NCBI GenBank assembly: GCA_031275285.1
Contig: JAISOY010000167.1
Location: 1 to 52,384 of the forward strand
Direction: 5' to 3'
Source: Bacteroidales bacterium
Lineage (GTDB): Bacteria; Bacteroidota; Bacteroidia; Bacteroidales; UBA4181
Length of the DNA: 52,384 nt
Shown here: positions 31,548-39,450 of the stretch, one piece after another
Layout of the letters: each line of letters begins with the position of its first letter
Numbering within the stretch: the first letter of the stretch is position 1
The notes under the pieces: generated by a model
What the model saw: only the letters and a program-made list of their open reading frames with translations
The model's database searches: none
Told to the model about the DNA's origin: nothing
Position numbers and translations under genes: made by a program

Positions 31548-33911
31548 ATGAAATCAATCGTTCCTTTCCTTCTCATTCTGGGTCTCCTGTTTACAGGATG
31601 CACAGACAGTAAAAAAGAACCATCCGATCTCCGTCTCTGGTATCGTCAACCGGCTGCCGGATGGGTAGAAGCCCTGCCGGTCGGTAATGGCCGCCTGGGT
31701 GGTATGGTATTTGGCCATCCTGTCAATGAACGGATACAATTAAATGAAGAAAGCCTATGGGCCGGTTCGCAAATCAACAGCAACAATCCCGATGCTCTGA
31801 AAAATCTGAAAGAAATACAACAGCTGGTACTTGATGGCAAATTAAGCGAAGCCTCACAGCTGGCTACAAAAAGCATGTTGAGTGTTCCCGTCAGGGTGCG
31901 TTCCCACCAGACGCTGGGCGATCTATGGATTGATCATTCCGTACGGGATACCTCTGCTTATTTCCGTGAGCTGGACCTGAATACAGGCATATGCAAAACC
32001 AGCTATTCCGCGGATGGGATCACTTTTACGCAGGAGGTCTTTTCTTCGGCGCCCGATAACCTGATAGTCATACGGTTGAAAGCATCCCGCAAAGGAGCGC
32101 TGGATGCCATACTCAAACTGAACCGTGAACGTGATGCGGTCACGGCAACGATAAAAGACGGACTGCTGATGACAGGACAGATACAGGATGAGGACGATCC
32201 CAAACGTGGTCCCGGTGGCCCCCATATGAAATTTGCTTCTGTATTGCATGTAAATAACAAGGGAGGAGAAGTGCTTGATGAAGGCAATGCCCTGCGTATA
32301 AAACAAGCGGATGAGGCCATTATTTTGCTCACTGCAGCCACCGATTATAACCTCAGGGAACTGAATTTCGACCGCTCCATCAATCCGGAAGCGGTTTGCC
32401 GCAACATCATCGACAAGGCCCGTTCGAAAACATACCGTACCCTGTTGGCCGATCATCTGAAAGAATACCGGTCACTATTCAGCCGGGTATCCATCGACCT
32501 GGGAAACAACCCGCACCAGTCGGCCCTACCCACTGACCGGCGCCTGAAAGCAATAAAAGACGACGCAGATGATCCTCAGCTGGCCGCACTCTATTTCCAG
32601 TTCGGCCGGTACCTGCTAATGGGCAGCTCCCGTTTTCCCGGTATACTCCCGGCTAATCTCCAGGGAATATGGAACAAGGATTTCAATGCACCATGGAACT
32701 CAGATTTTCATACCAACATCAACCTTCAGATGAATTACTGGCCTGCCGAAGTCTGTAATCTTCCGGAAACTACCAAACCACTGATTAATTTTCTGGAACA
32801 ATTGCAGGTACCCGGCGCCGTTACGGCAAGGGAAACCTATGGCGCGCGGGGCTGGACCGTGCACCACCTCACCGACGCCTTCGGACGTACGGCCGTGATG
32901 GATGGTATCTGGGGCTGCTTCCCGATGGGTGGACCATGGATGACATTCAGGGTGTATGAACACTATGCATTCACCGGCGATATGGAATACCTTCGTAAAC
33001 AGGCGTATCCGCTGATGAAATCATCAGCCCGGTTTGTGCTTGATTTCCTTATCAGGGATAAGGAAGGGCAATGGGTTACCGCACCCTCCAACTCTCCTGA
33101 AAACGCTTTTTTCGACCCGGCAAGCGGAAAGCCTTCGAACATGACTTACGCAGCTACCATGGATATCCAAATCATTACCGAGCTATTCAATAATTGTATG
33201 GCTGCCGCAAAAGTTTTAAATACCGATGCTGCTTTTTCCGATACGCTGGCCCGGGTACTTGCCGATCTGCCGCCCGTAAAGGTCTCTCCCCGGACCGGAG
33301 GCATACAGGAATGGATTGAGGATTATGAGGAAGCAGAACCCGGACACCGGCACATGTCTCACCTGCTGGGTCTTCATCCCGGAACACAGATAACCCCGGA
33401 GACACCTGAATTATTCGAAGCGGCAAAGAAAACCCTCAGCCGGAGGCTGTCATCGGGCGGAGGACATACCGGATGGAGCCGCGCATGGGTGATTAACTTT
33501 TATGCCCGTCTTCACGACGGTGAAAACGCCTACCTCCACACCATGGAACTGCTCCGTAAGTCTACCCTTCCCAACCTCTTCGATACCCATCCTCCTTTCC
33601 AGATAGACGGTAACTTCGGAGGCACGGCTGGCATTGCTGAAATGCTCCTGCAATCGCATGGAGGCGTACTAAGCATCCTTCCTGCACTGCCCGGCGCCTG
33701 GCCTGACGGAAGTGTTAAAGGATTGCTGGCCCGGGGCGGTTTCGAAGTAGATATTGCATGGCAAAATGGCCGGTTGTCCAACCTTACTGTGAAATCCGGA
33801 CTGGGACTTCCGGCCCGTTTGAAATACCGGGGTATGGAGCTGACCCTGAATATGGAAAAGGGGAAAGAGTATACCATTAAAGAGAGTCAATTTACTAAAG
33901 TAAATAAGTGA
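31548..33911 (+). CDS. GH95-family glycosidase (alpha-L-fucosidase/galactosidase type), lipoprotein
   Basis: A 787-residue lipoprotein (LLILGLLFTGCTDS). The N-terminal domain has the GH95 signature GWVEALPVGNGRLGGMVFG and ERIQLNEESLWAG. The (alpha/alpha)6 catalytic barrel has LPANLQGIWN, then HTNINLQMNYWPAE near residue 389 with both Asn residues that activate the nucleophilic water, PSNSPENAFF near residue 514 with the general acid Glu, and FQIDGNFGGTAGIAEML near residue 684 with the supporting Asp. All expected catalytic residues are present. GH95 enzymes remove alpha-1,2-L-fucose or L-galactose from glycans. A second GH95 gene follows. Confidence 0.9.
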   Translation: MKSIVPFLLILGLLFTGCTDSKKEPSDLRLWYRQPAAGWVEALPVGNGRLGGMVFGHPVNERIQLNEESLWAGSQINSNNPDALKNLKEIQQLVLDGKLSEASQLATKSMLSVPVRVRSHQTLGDLWIDHSVRDTSAYFRELDLNTGICKTSYSADGITFTQEVFSSAPDNLIVIRLKASRKGALDAILKLNRERDAVTATIKDGLLMTGQIQDEDDPKRGPGGPHMKFASVLHVNNKGGEVLDEGNALRIKQADEAIILLTAATDYNLRELNFDRSINPEAVCRNIIDKARSKTYRTLLADHLKEYRSLFSRVSIDLGNNPHQSALPTDRRLKAIKDDADDPQLAALYFQFGRYLLMGSSRFPGILPANLQGIWNKDFNAPWNSDFHTNINLQMNYWPAEVCNLPETTKPLINFLEQLQVPGAVTARETYGARGWTVHHLTDAFGRTAVMDGIWGCFPMGGPWMTFRVYEHYAFTGDMEYLRKQAYPLMKSSARFVLDFLIRDKEGQWVTAPSNSPENAFFDPASGKPSNMTYAATMDIQIITELFNNCMAAAKVLNTDAAFSDTLARVLADLPPVKVSPRTGGIQEWIEDYEEAEPGHRHMSHLLGLHPGTQITPETPELFEAAKKTLSRRLSSGGGHTGWSRAWVINFYARLHDGENAYLHTMELLRKSTLPNLFDTHPPFQIDGNFGGTAGIAEMLLQSHGGVLSILPALPGAWPDGSVKGLLARGGFEVDIAWQNGRLSNLTVKSGLGLPARLKYRGMELTLNMEKGKEYTIKESQFTKVNK

Positions 33912-33930
33912 AATGAATAAACTCCGGTAA

Positions 33931-34104
33931 ACCAAAGGATTGTTCAAAAAGTTAATATCGTGTCAGGTTACGGTTAGCACATGGCTACCGGATTACAAAT
34001 GTGGCATGTACATCGGCAATGTTAAAGAAGTAACATTAACAGACATATGGTATGGTTCTACCGATATAAATATAAAACCTCATAATCAAATCAAACCTGC
34101 ATGA
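33931..34104 (+). pseudogene. Radical-SAM SPASM-like C-terminal remnant
   Basis: An open frame without a start reads LISCQVTVSTWLPDYKCGMY, then IGNVKEVTLTDIWYGSTD. The pattern C...C.MYIGNVKE.(T/S)L.DIW resembles the C-terminus of SPASM-domain radical SAM proteins. Its stop TGA overlaps the ATG of the next gene (ATGA). The identification is tentative; the rest of the protein is absent. Confidence 0.35.
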
Positions 34105-36494
34105 GATCACCTTTCATTCAATCAGTCGCAATCCTCATATTGCTTACTTTTATTTCCTGTACCAACACCAAACACGAGGAACATCTTAAATTGTGGTACA
34201 ATCTTCCTGCCGACGCTTCGGTAAAAGATAGTCCCAATGGATGGAGTGATGATGCCGAATGGCTGAAAGCCCTACCTTTAGGCAATGGTTCTATGGGAGT
34301 TATGGTCTTTGGCGATGTAAACAGGGAACGTATCCAACTAAATGAAGAAAGTATGTGGTCCGGCAGCCTTGATGATAATGACAATCCGGATGCTTTTGCT
34401 GCCCAGGCGCAAATACGCCGGTTTCTTTTTGAGGGTAAATACAAGGAAGCAACCGAATTAACGAATAAAACACAGATTTGTAAAGGCGCAGGATCGGGGC
34501 ATGGCAACGGCGCTGCCGTTCCTTTCGGCTGTTTCCAGACGTTGGGCGATTTATGGATCGATAACGGAAAACAATCTTCTTACGAAAATTACTACCGTGA
34601 ACTTGACCTGGATGATGCCGTAGTACGGGTAAAATATACACAGGACGGAGTAAACTACCGGCGCGAGATATTTACCAGTCAGCCGGATCAGGTAGTGGTC
34701 ATGCGTTTTACAGCCGATAAGCCGGGAAAAATATCATTTACCTGCGGCATGAACCGCCCTGAGTGTTATAATACGTATACGGAAAATGAACGGCTTGTGA
34801 TGTCGGGAGCACTTTCCGATGGAAAAGGGGGAAAGGGATTGAAATATGCCGTTAATTTAAAGGCCGTTAATAAAAATGGGGCTGTTCAGTACAAAGATTC
34901 GCTGTTGGTTGTTGAAAATGCCGATGAAGTTGTACTGGTGCTTTCCGCATCTACCGATTATGTATTAAACTATCCGGAATATAAAGGACGTGACTATCTA
35001 ACCATAGTAAATGAAAACATAAAAAAAGCAGTGTCGAAAAAATATGATGATTTGCTGAATCGTCATAAAAATGAATACCAACCCTATTTTAAACGGGTAA
35101 ATTTCGATATTACTCCGGATGAAATTATTCCGGTTCCGACCGATATCCGCCTGGCAGATTTTAAGAATACCCTTTCCGACAATCATTTAGTTGAACTGAT
35201 TTTCCAGTATGGCCGTTACCTGTTGATTGCCTCATCCCGTCCCGGCACGCTTCCGGCCAACCTTCAGGGTATCTGGGCAAATAAACTTCAAACTCCCTGG
35301 AACGGTGACTACCATACCGACGTAAATGTGGAAATGAATTACTGGCATGCGGAAGTAACTAACCTGCCGGAAATGCATTTGCCGTTATTCGACCTGATAC
35401 TATCAATCGCCGAACCGGGCAGAAAAACGGCAGCGGTTCAATATCACCTGAATGGCTGGGTGGTTCACCCGATAACCAATGTCTGGGGTTATACCGCTCC
35501 GGGCGAAAAGGCAAGCTGGGGAATGCATACCGGCGGCGGCGCATGGATCAGTACCCATATAGCCGAACATTATGCTTTTACCCGCGACAAAGCCTTTTTA
35601 CAGAAAATGTATCCGGCATTGAAAGGTTCGGTTGAATTTTATACAGGCTGGCTGGTAGAAGATCCTAAAACCGGAAAATTAGTGTCCGGTCCCGCTGTAT
35701 CGCCTGAAAATACATTTATCGCTCCCGATGGCAGCCATTGCCAGATCAGTATGGGGCCTGCTCATGATCAGCAGGTAATATGGCAACTTTTCACCGATTT
35801 CCTGATGGCATCGGAGGAACTGGGTATTACGGATGAATTTGTTGAAAAAATAAGGAACGACAGGGGAAAACTGGCAGGCTCCCAGATCGGTTCGGACGGC
35901 CGTTTGATGGAATGGGCGGAAGAATTCCCTGAGGTAGAGCCCGGGCATCGTCATATTTCCCATTTGTTTGCCCTGCATCCCGGTTCGCAGATCAATCTGG
36001 AACATACGCCGGAACTGGCGGCAGCGGCAAAAAAATCACTTGACTTCCGCATCGTCAATGGCGGCGGGCATACAGGTTGGAGTGCCGCATGGCTGATCAG
36101 CCAGTACGCACGGTTACACGAGGCCGAACAAGCCTGTAAAAGCATACATACGGTTTTATCTAAAAGTACTTCGCCCAATCTGTTCGGATTACACCCGCCT
36201 TTCCAGATGGATGCAAACTTCGGAACAACGGCAGGCATAGCCGAAATGTTGGTACAAAGCCATGAAGGAAATATCAGTTTGTTGCCAGCCTTGCCCGATC
36301 AATGGACTACAGGGAGTGTTAATGGATTAAGGGCTCGCGGAGGTTATGAAATAGATATGAAGTGGGAGGATGGTGAACTGGTTTCGGCTGAAATCCATGC
36401 CGATCATGCAGGCGATATAAAAGTAAAGTACAAAAACAAGAAAAAATTAATATCACTGAAAGCTGATGATAAAACAACACTGTCATTCGAATAG
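34101..36494 (+). CDS. GH95-family glycosidase, second copy, lipoprotein
   Basis: A 797-residue lipoprotein (ILLTFISCTNT). The GH95 N-terminal signature is AEWLKALPLGNGSMGVMVFG with ERIQLNEESMWSG. In the catalytic barrel LPANLQGIWA is followed by HTDVNVEMNYWHAE near residue 403, VSPENTFIAPDGS near residue 533 and FQMDANFGTTAGIAEML near residue 701. The first Asn of the usual N-x-N pair is Asp here, so substrate or catalytic detail may differ from the copy at 31548. It is a diverged paralogue, not a recent duplicate. Confidence 0.9.
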   Translation: MRSPFIQSVAILILLTFISCTNTKHEEHLKLWYNLPADASVKDSPNGWSDDAEWLKALPLGNGSMGVMVFGDVNRERIQLNEESMWSGSLDDNDNPDAFAAQAQIRRFLFEGKYKEATELTNKTQICKGAGSGHGNGAAVPFGCFQTLGDLWIDNGKQSSYENYYRELDLDDAVVRVKYTQDGVNYRREIFTSQPDQVVVMRFTADKPGKISFTCGMNRPECYNTYTENERLVMSGALSDGKGGKGLKYAVNLKAVNKNGAVQYKDSLLVVENADEVVLVLSASTDYVLNYPEYKGRDYLTIVNENIKKAVSKKYDDLLNRHKNEYQPYFKRVNFDITPDEIIPVPTDIRLADFKNTLSDNHLVELIFQYGRYLLIASSRPGTLPANLQGIWANKLQTPWNGDYHTDVNVEMNYWHAEVTNLPEMHLPLFDLILSIAEPGRKTAAVQYHLNGWVVHPITNVWGYTAPGEKASWGMHTGGGAWISTHIAEHYAFTRDKAFLQKMYPALKGSVEFYTGWLVEDPKTGKLVSGPAVSPENTFIAPDGSHCQISMGPAHDQQVIWQLFTDFLMASEELGITDEFVEKIRNDRGKLAGSQIGSDGRLMEWAEEFPEVEPGHRHISHLFALHPGSQINLEHTPELAAAAKKSLDFRIVNGGGHTGWSAAWLISQYARLHEAEQACKSIHTVLSKSTSPNLFGLHPPFQMDANFGTTAGIAEMLVQSHEGNISLLPALPDQWTTGSVNGLRARGGYEIDMKWEDGELVSAEIHADHAGDIKVKYKNKKKLISLKADDKTTLSFE

Positions 36495-36611
36495 CGTTTA
36501 AACTTCAGCCCATTCATCTAACAATATTAAAATACATGCATAGCGAGTAACGCTTTGATTTTGAGTCGAAAAAAGCGATAAAATAACCGTCAGGCGGGAT
36601 AATGCCGATAA

Positions 36612-36794
36612 AGGATTTTCCGTCCTGACTGGAATCCTGTACGCAATGCCACCGGATATATTGTTCGCTGGAGAGTGGATAAGGATCATCTGAACAATGC
36701 AATGATACTATACTCGCATGCGTTCGAAGGCCGGTTCTTCAACCGTGAATCGGAATACTGTTTCTCAGTAGATGTAGTGAATGAAATGGGATAA
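36612..36794 (+). pseudogene. GH43-like C-terminal remnant
   Basis: The frame reads RPDWNPVRNATGYIVRWRV, then DKDHLNNAMILYSHAFEGRF and FNRESEYCFSVDVVNEMG, ending at TAA 36792-36794. The order N-A-T-G-Y-x-V-R-W, KD.L..A..LY and the Y-x-x-x-V-D-x-x-N-E end match the Fn3-like tail of GH43-type beta-xylosidases/arabinosidases of Bacteroidota. In-frame TAA lies just upstream. It is the remains of a lost enzyme next to the truncated tetR copy. Bases 36495-36611 show nothing else. Confidence 0.55.
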
Positions 36795-36802
36795 AAGTCT
36801 GA

Positions 36803-36967
36803 TTTTTCTTCGGACTGTTGCCGATCTCTTTCTTTTACCATCCCTATATTTTACTTAAATGTGACCAACTGGACATAAAGTTATGTAACTATTCGGTCAC
36901 AACAAAATTTTTATGATTTTTAAACTGTGAATAGGCTCCACTAATAAAAATAGGCTGAATATCAGTA
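36803..36967 (-). repeat. Direct repeat copy 2: truncated tetR start and promoter
   Basis: Contains the tetR ATG (36841) and first 13 codons, after which the frame runs into unrelated sequence; also the two operator palindromes (TGTGACCAACTGGACATA at 36860-36877, TGTAACTATTCGGTCACA at 36884-36901). Close to copy 1 at 28405-28568. Same strand, 8.4 kb apart. Confidence 0.75.
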
Positions 36968-37055
36968 TACTGAACGATTGAATGGGAAAATAACTTAAAA
37001 GGATTCAGGCTTCAAAAATGGTATTTAGCATTCAATGAACACATTTCACAAAACA

Positions 37056-37090
37056 AATAAGCCTGTAAACTACTATTTTACAGGCTTATT
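37056..37090 (-). terminator. Hairpin with 14-bp perfect stem
   Basis: AATAAGCCTGTAAA and its exact complement TTTACAGGCTTATT, separated by seven bases. A strong terminator candidate downstream of the outer-membrane remnants. The AAGCCTGTAAA motif is shared with the terminator after tRNA-Thr at 41372. Confidence 0.55.
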
Positions 37091-37152
37091 TATCGTTTTC
37101 ACGCCTTTCCATAGTTCAAATCCCACTTTGTAAGATATCGTCTATAGTTTTA

Positions 37153-37275
37153 TTATCTTAGTCGAAAGATGTAACTGGCTGCTAATTTTAATGAAACATC
37201 CTGTTTCGTTTTCCATTCACTTTTTGGAATGACATATTGATCAAAATTCCTATTATAATCGATGTATAAATAAGA
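37153..37275 (-). pseudogene. Outer-membrane barrel C-terminal remnant
   Basis: The minus frame reads SYLYIDYNRNFDQYVIPKSE, then WKTKQDVSLKLAASYIFRLR and a stop. Alternating strands ending in a basic-aromatic C-terminus suggest a TonB-dependent receptor or barrel. No start is present; the stop before it is at 37276-37278. Confidence 0.4.
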
Positions 37276-37333
37276 TTAATCCTTAAAAAGAAAGGATATA
37301 GAAAAGATAACCATTTATTATTCAGATAATAAT

Positions 37334-37447
37334 TTAAAGAATTCTATATTTTATTTGTCTTCTCATACTATATGCAGGAGAAGTTGTAAATGTATCTTGC
37401 GATACTCCTCTCAAATATAAATCTGGCTTTCCTATCTTGGCATGAAG
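37334..37447 (-). pseudogene. TonB-dependent-receptor-like remnant
   Basis: The minus frame reads AKIGKPDLYLRGVSQDTFTT, then SPAYSMRRQIKYRIL, then a stop. The phrase resembles the final strands of large TonB-dependent transporters. It is in a different frame from the remnant at 37153, so they may be pieces of one gene broken by indels. It lies just downstream of the VOC gene in that transcript's direction. Bases 36968-37152 hold no gene. Confidence 0.4.
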
Positions 37448-37482
37448 CTAAAATATTTTTATCCATAGGATTCGATAGTTTA

Positions 37483-38343
37483 TTATTTCGCTAAAAACAT
37501 TTCAGTAAATTCTATACGTGTTCCATCTGCATTGGATAAATTCAACAGCCATCGCCGCCCCTTCCCAATTATAGGATTGGCCAGTTTTTCATTGCGTCTG
37601 CGCTCTTTTAATGTATAAAGCACTTCCTGCATATCCGTTGCAAGAAAACAAGGATGGGAAAAATCACGGGTATCTGTTGGATAATGTTCAATGAATTCGG
37701 TGGTTCCAGGTATTTGAAAGTAAAGAATGCCGGGTTTCTCCCTTACATCTTCCGGAAATCTTAAAAAAAGTTTACATCCCAATATCTCCGTATAAAATGT
37801 AGGATTATCCTCCAGTATTTCTGTATAAAGTCCCACATGGTGAATTCGTTTGGAAATACGTCTTTCTGATAAATATTTACCTTTTGAAGCAGCGTGTAAT
37901 GATTTCTTCCCCCATTCCATAAATTCGATAGGGACACCAACGGGATCGTATACAACAAAGACAAGGTTCCCTGCTCCGTCAACTGTAATTTCGGCAGGCA
38001 CTTTTATTCCTTTCGATGAGAGGTATTGACGCATTTTTTCGACATCTTCTGTTTCAAAAGTTACCGATACCAAACGATCTTTTTCTTTTGCTTGTTTATC
38101 CTCTACAAATTCCAGGAACTGTCGGTCGTTCACTTTATAAGTTGTGATTTTTCCCAAAGGGGAAGGATAGGTAAATGCCTTGTCAAAACCTAAAAAATCT
38201 CCATAATATGATTGTGCTAAAACATCACTACTCACCAGGTAAGTCATTTTAGCAATACCCCATATAGGTGGTCTTTTAACATTCTGTGAATAAATATTCA
38301 CATTCAATATCAATGCAATGCTTATCAAAGAAATTGACTTCAT
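37483..38343 (-). CDS. Secreted VOC (glyoxalase-like) two-domain protein
   Basis: A 286-residue protein with a signal peptide (LISIALILNVNIYSQNV). There are two tandem VOC domains: residues 25-145 with MTYLVSSDVLAQSYYGDFLGFDKAF and FEFMEW-type end (YDPVGVPIEFMEW), and residues 165-285 with HHVGLYTEILEDNPTFYTEILG and TRIEFTEMF. VOC domains bind metal ions and small molecules. Export of a VOC protein is unusual. The gene follows the Tat-type aldo/keto reductase by 32 bases and closes the operon. Confidence 0.72.
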   Translation of the reverse strand: MKSISLISIALILNVNIYSQNVKRPPIWGIAKMTYLVSSDVLAQSYYGDFLGFDKAFTYPSPLGKITTYKVNDRQFLEFVEDKQAKEKDRLVSVTFETEDVEKMRQYLSSKGIKVPAEITVDGAGNLVFVVYDPVGVPIEFMEWGKKSLHAASKGKYLSERRISKRIHHVGLYTEILEDNPTFYTEILGCKLFLRFPEDVREKPGILYFQIPGTTEFIEHYPTDTRDFSHPCFLATDMQEVLYTLKERRRNEKLANPIIGKGRRWLLNLSNADGTRIEFTEMFLAK

Positions 38344-38375
38344 TCAACTATATTTTTGATTCATATCCATCCATA

Positions 38376-39401
38376 TTATACCCAATTGCCATCCTGATAC
38401 CCATCCTGCATCCATGGCAGGTTTTTATGCTGATAAAATGGTTCAAGCTGATAAGCCAATTCTTTCATTCTCGCAGGTGATAATCTTTGAAAATGGTGTA
38501 ATATATCCAGGTTGTTTTTCACAACATCAACACTATCCATCCCGACCACTACTGCATCCGGACCTTCCAGCGAAAGGGCGTATGTAACCAAGTCATTAGC
38601 ATTCAAACCATCGATGGTTTCTTTTGGACGTACAGCTTTCATGAGCAATACGCCCATTTTCTTCCGTCTTCCTTCTGGGATTGCGATACTTTCACGGTCA
38701 AAATTTTGCTTTGCACTCCAATGATTCATTGCTAAGAGCATACTGTCAAATTCGGCTCTTCCGGATATTTCTTTCAATGCTTCAGCACTACTGTGTCCCG
38801 AAAATCCTATAAAACGGGTAACACCTTCATCTTTCATTTTCTGTACAATGTCGATCAGATGTCCTTTCCGGCTCATTTCATCTACATCCTCCATAGATTC
38901 TACTCCGTGAATCTTAAGCATATCCAATTTGTCTGTCTGGAGGCGTTTCAGGCTGAGTTCAATCTGCTTCATCGCTTCGGAGGGCTCACGAGCCTGAACT
39001 TTTGTAGATAGGAAAATCTCTTTCCGGCGGGTTTTCACCACTTCGCCTACACGAATTTCACTGATGACCAATTCTGTGGGTTTTGTTTTCCCGGCAGGTA
39101 GCGCAATCGTATTATCGTATGCATGAGCTGTATCCCAGTAGTATAATCCATGATCTAAAGCGTAATTCAACATTTCAAATGCTTCCTCTGCCTTATCTAT
39201 ATGGCAGAAACGACTTCCCAATCCCAGCACTATCCTCGGAATAGCTACGCCTGTATTTCCTAATAGGGTTATTGGTAATCCTTTTGCGTCGTAATGGTTT
39301 TTAATGGATGAAATACAGGATACTCCGGCACCCGGCAAAGAAAGCACTACACCTGCTCCTACAGCTCCTTTTATAAATTCTCTTCGTGAGTATTTTTCCA
39401 T
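38376..39401 (-). CDS. Aldo/keto reductase with Tat-type signal
   Basis: A 341-residue protein. The N-terminus has SRREFIKGAVGAGVVLSLPGA, a twin-arginine signal followed by a hydrophobic stretch and a Cys (GVSC) that may be lipidated. The AKR domain has LDHGLYYWDTAHAYDN with the catalytic Asp-Tyr pair (WDTAxxY), then KVQA, KIHGVESMED and FIGFSGHS. The C-terminus has ALSLEGPDAVVVGMDSVD. These Tat-exported AKRs are found in Bacteroidota sugar operons. It lies 49 bases after the Asp-rich gene at 39451 and 32 before the VOC gene. Confidence 0.8.
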   Translation of the reverse strand: MEKYSRREFIKGAVGAGVVLSLPGAGVSCISSIKNHYDAKGLPITLLGNTGVAIPRIVLGLGSRFCHIDKAEEAFEMLNYALDHGLYYWDTAHAYDNTIALPAGKTKPTELVISEIRVGEVVKTRRKEIFLSTKVQAREPSEAMKQIELSLKRLQTDKLDMLKIHGVESMEDVDEMSRKGHLIDIVQKMKDEGVTRFIGFSGHSSAEALKEISGRAEFDSMLLAMNHWSAKQNFDRESIAIPEGRRKKMGVLLMKAVRPKETIDGLNANDLVTYALSLEGPDAVVVGMDSVDVVKNNLDILHHFQRLSPARMKELAYQLEPFYQHKNLPWMQDGYQDGNWV

Positions 39402-39450
39402 GAGTATATTTTATTTTAATAAATAAACCCTTACAACTATTTGTTATTGT

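Noticed and set aside
31923..32456. 177-codon minus-strand frame
   Set aside because: Shadow of the first GH95 gene; the GH95 frame has all family motifs.
28405..36967. A complete polysaccharide utilisation locus
   Set aside because: No intact SusC or SusD gene is visible; only small barrel or receptor-like remnants remain.
37105..37135. A T-arm-like GTTCAAATCCCAC near a hairpin shared with the tRNA-Thr terminator
   Set aside because: No acceptor, D-arm or anticodon stem can be drawn around it; the minus strand is better explained by an outer-membrane remnant and its downstream spacer.
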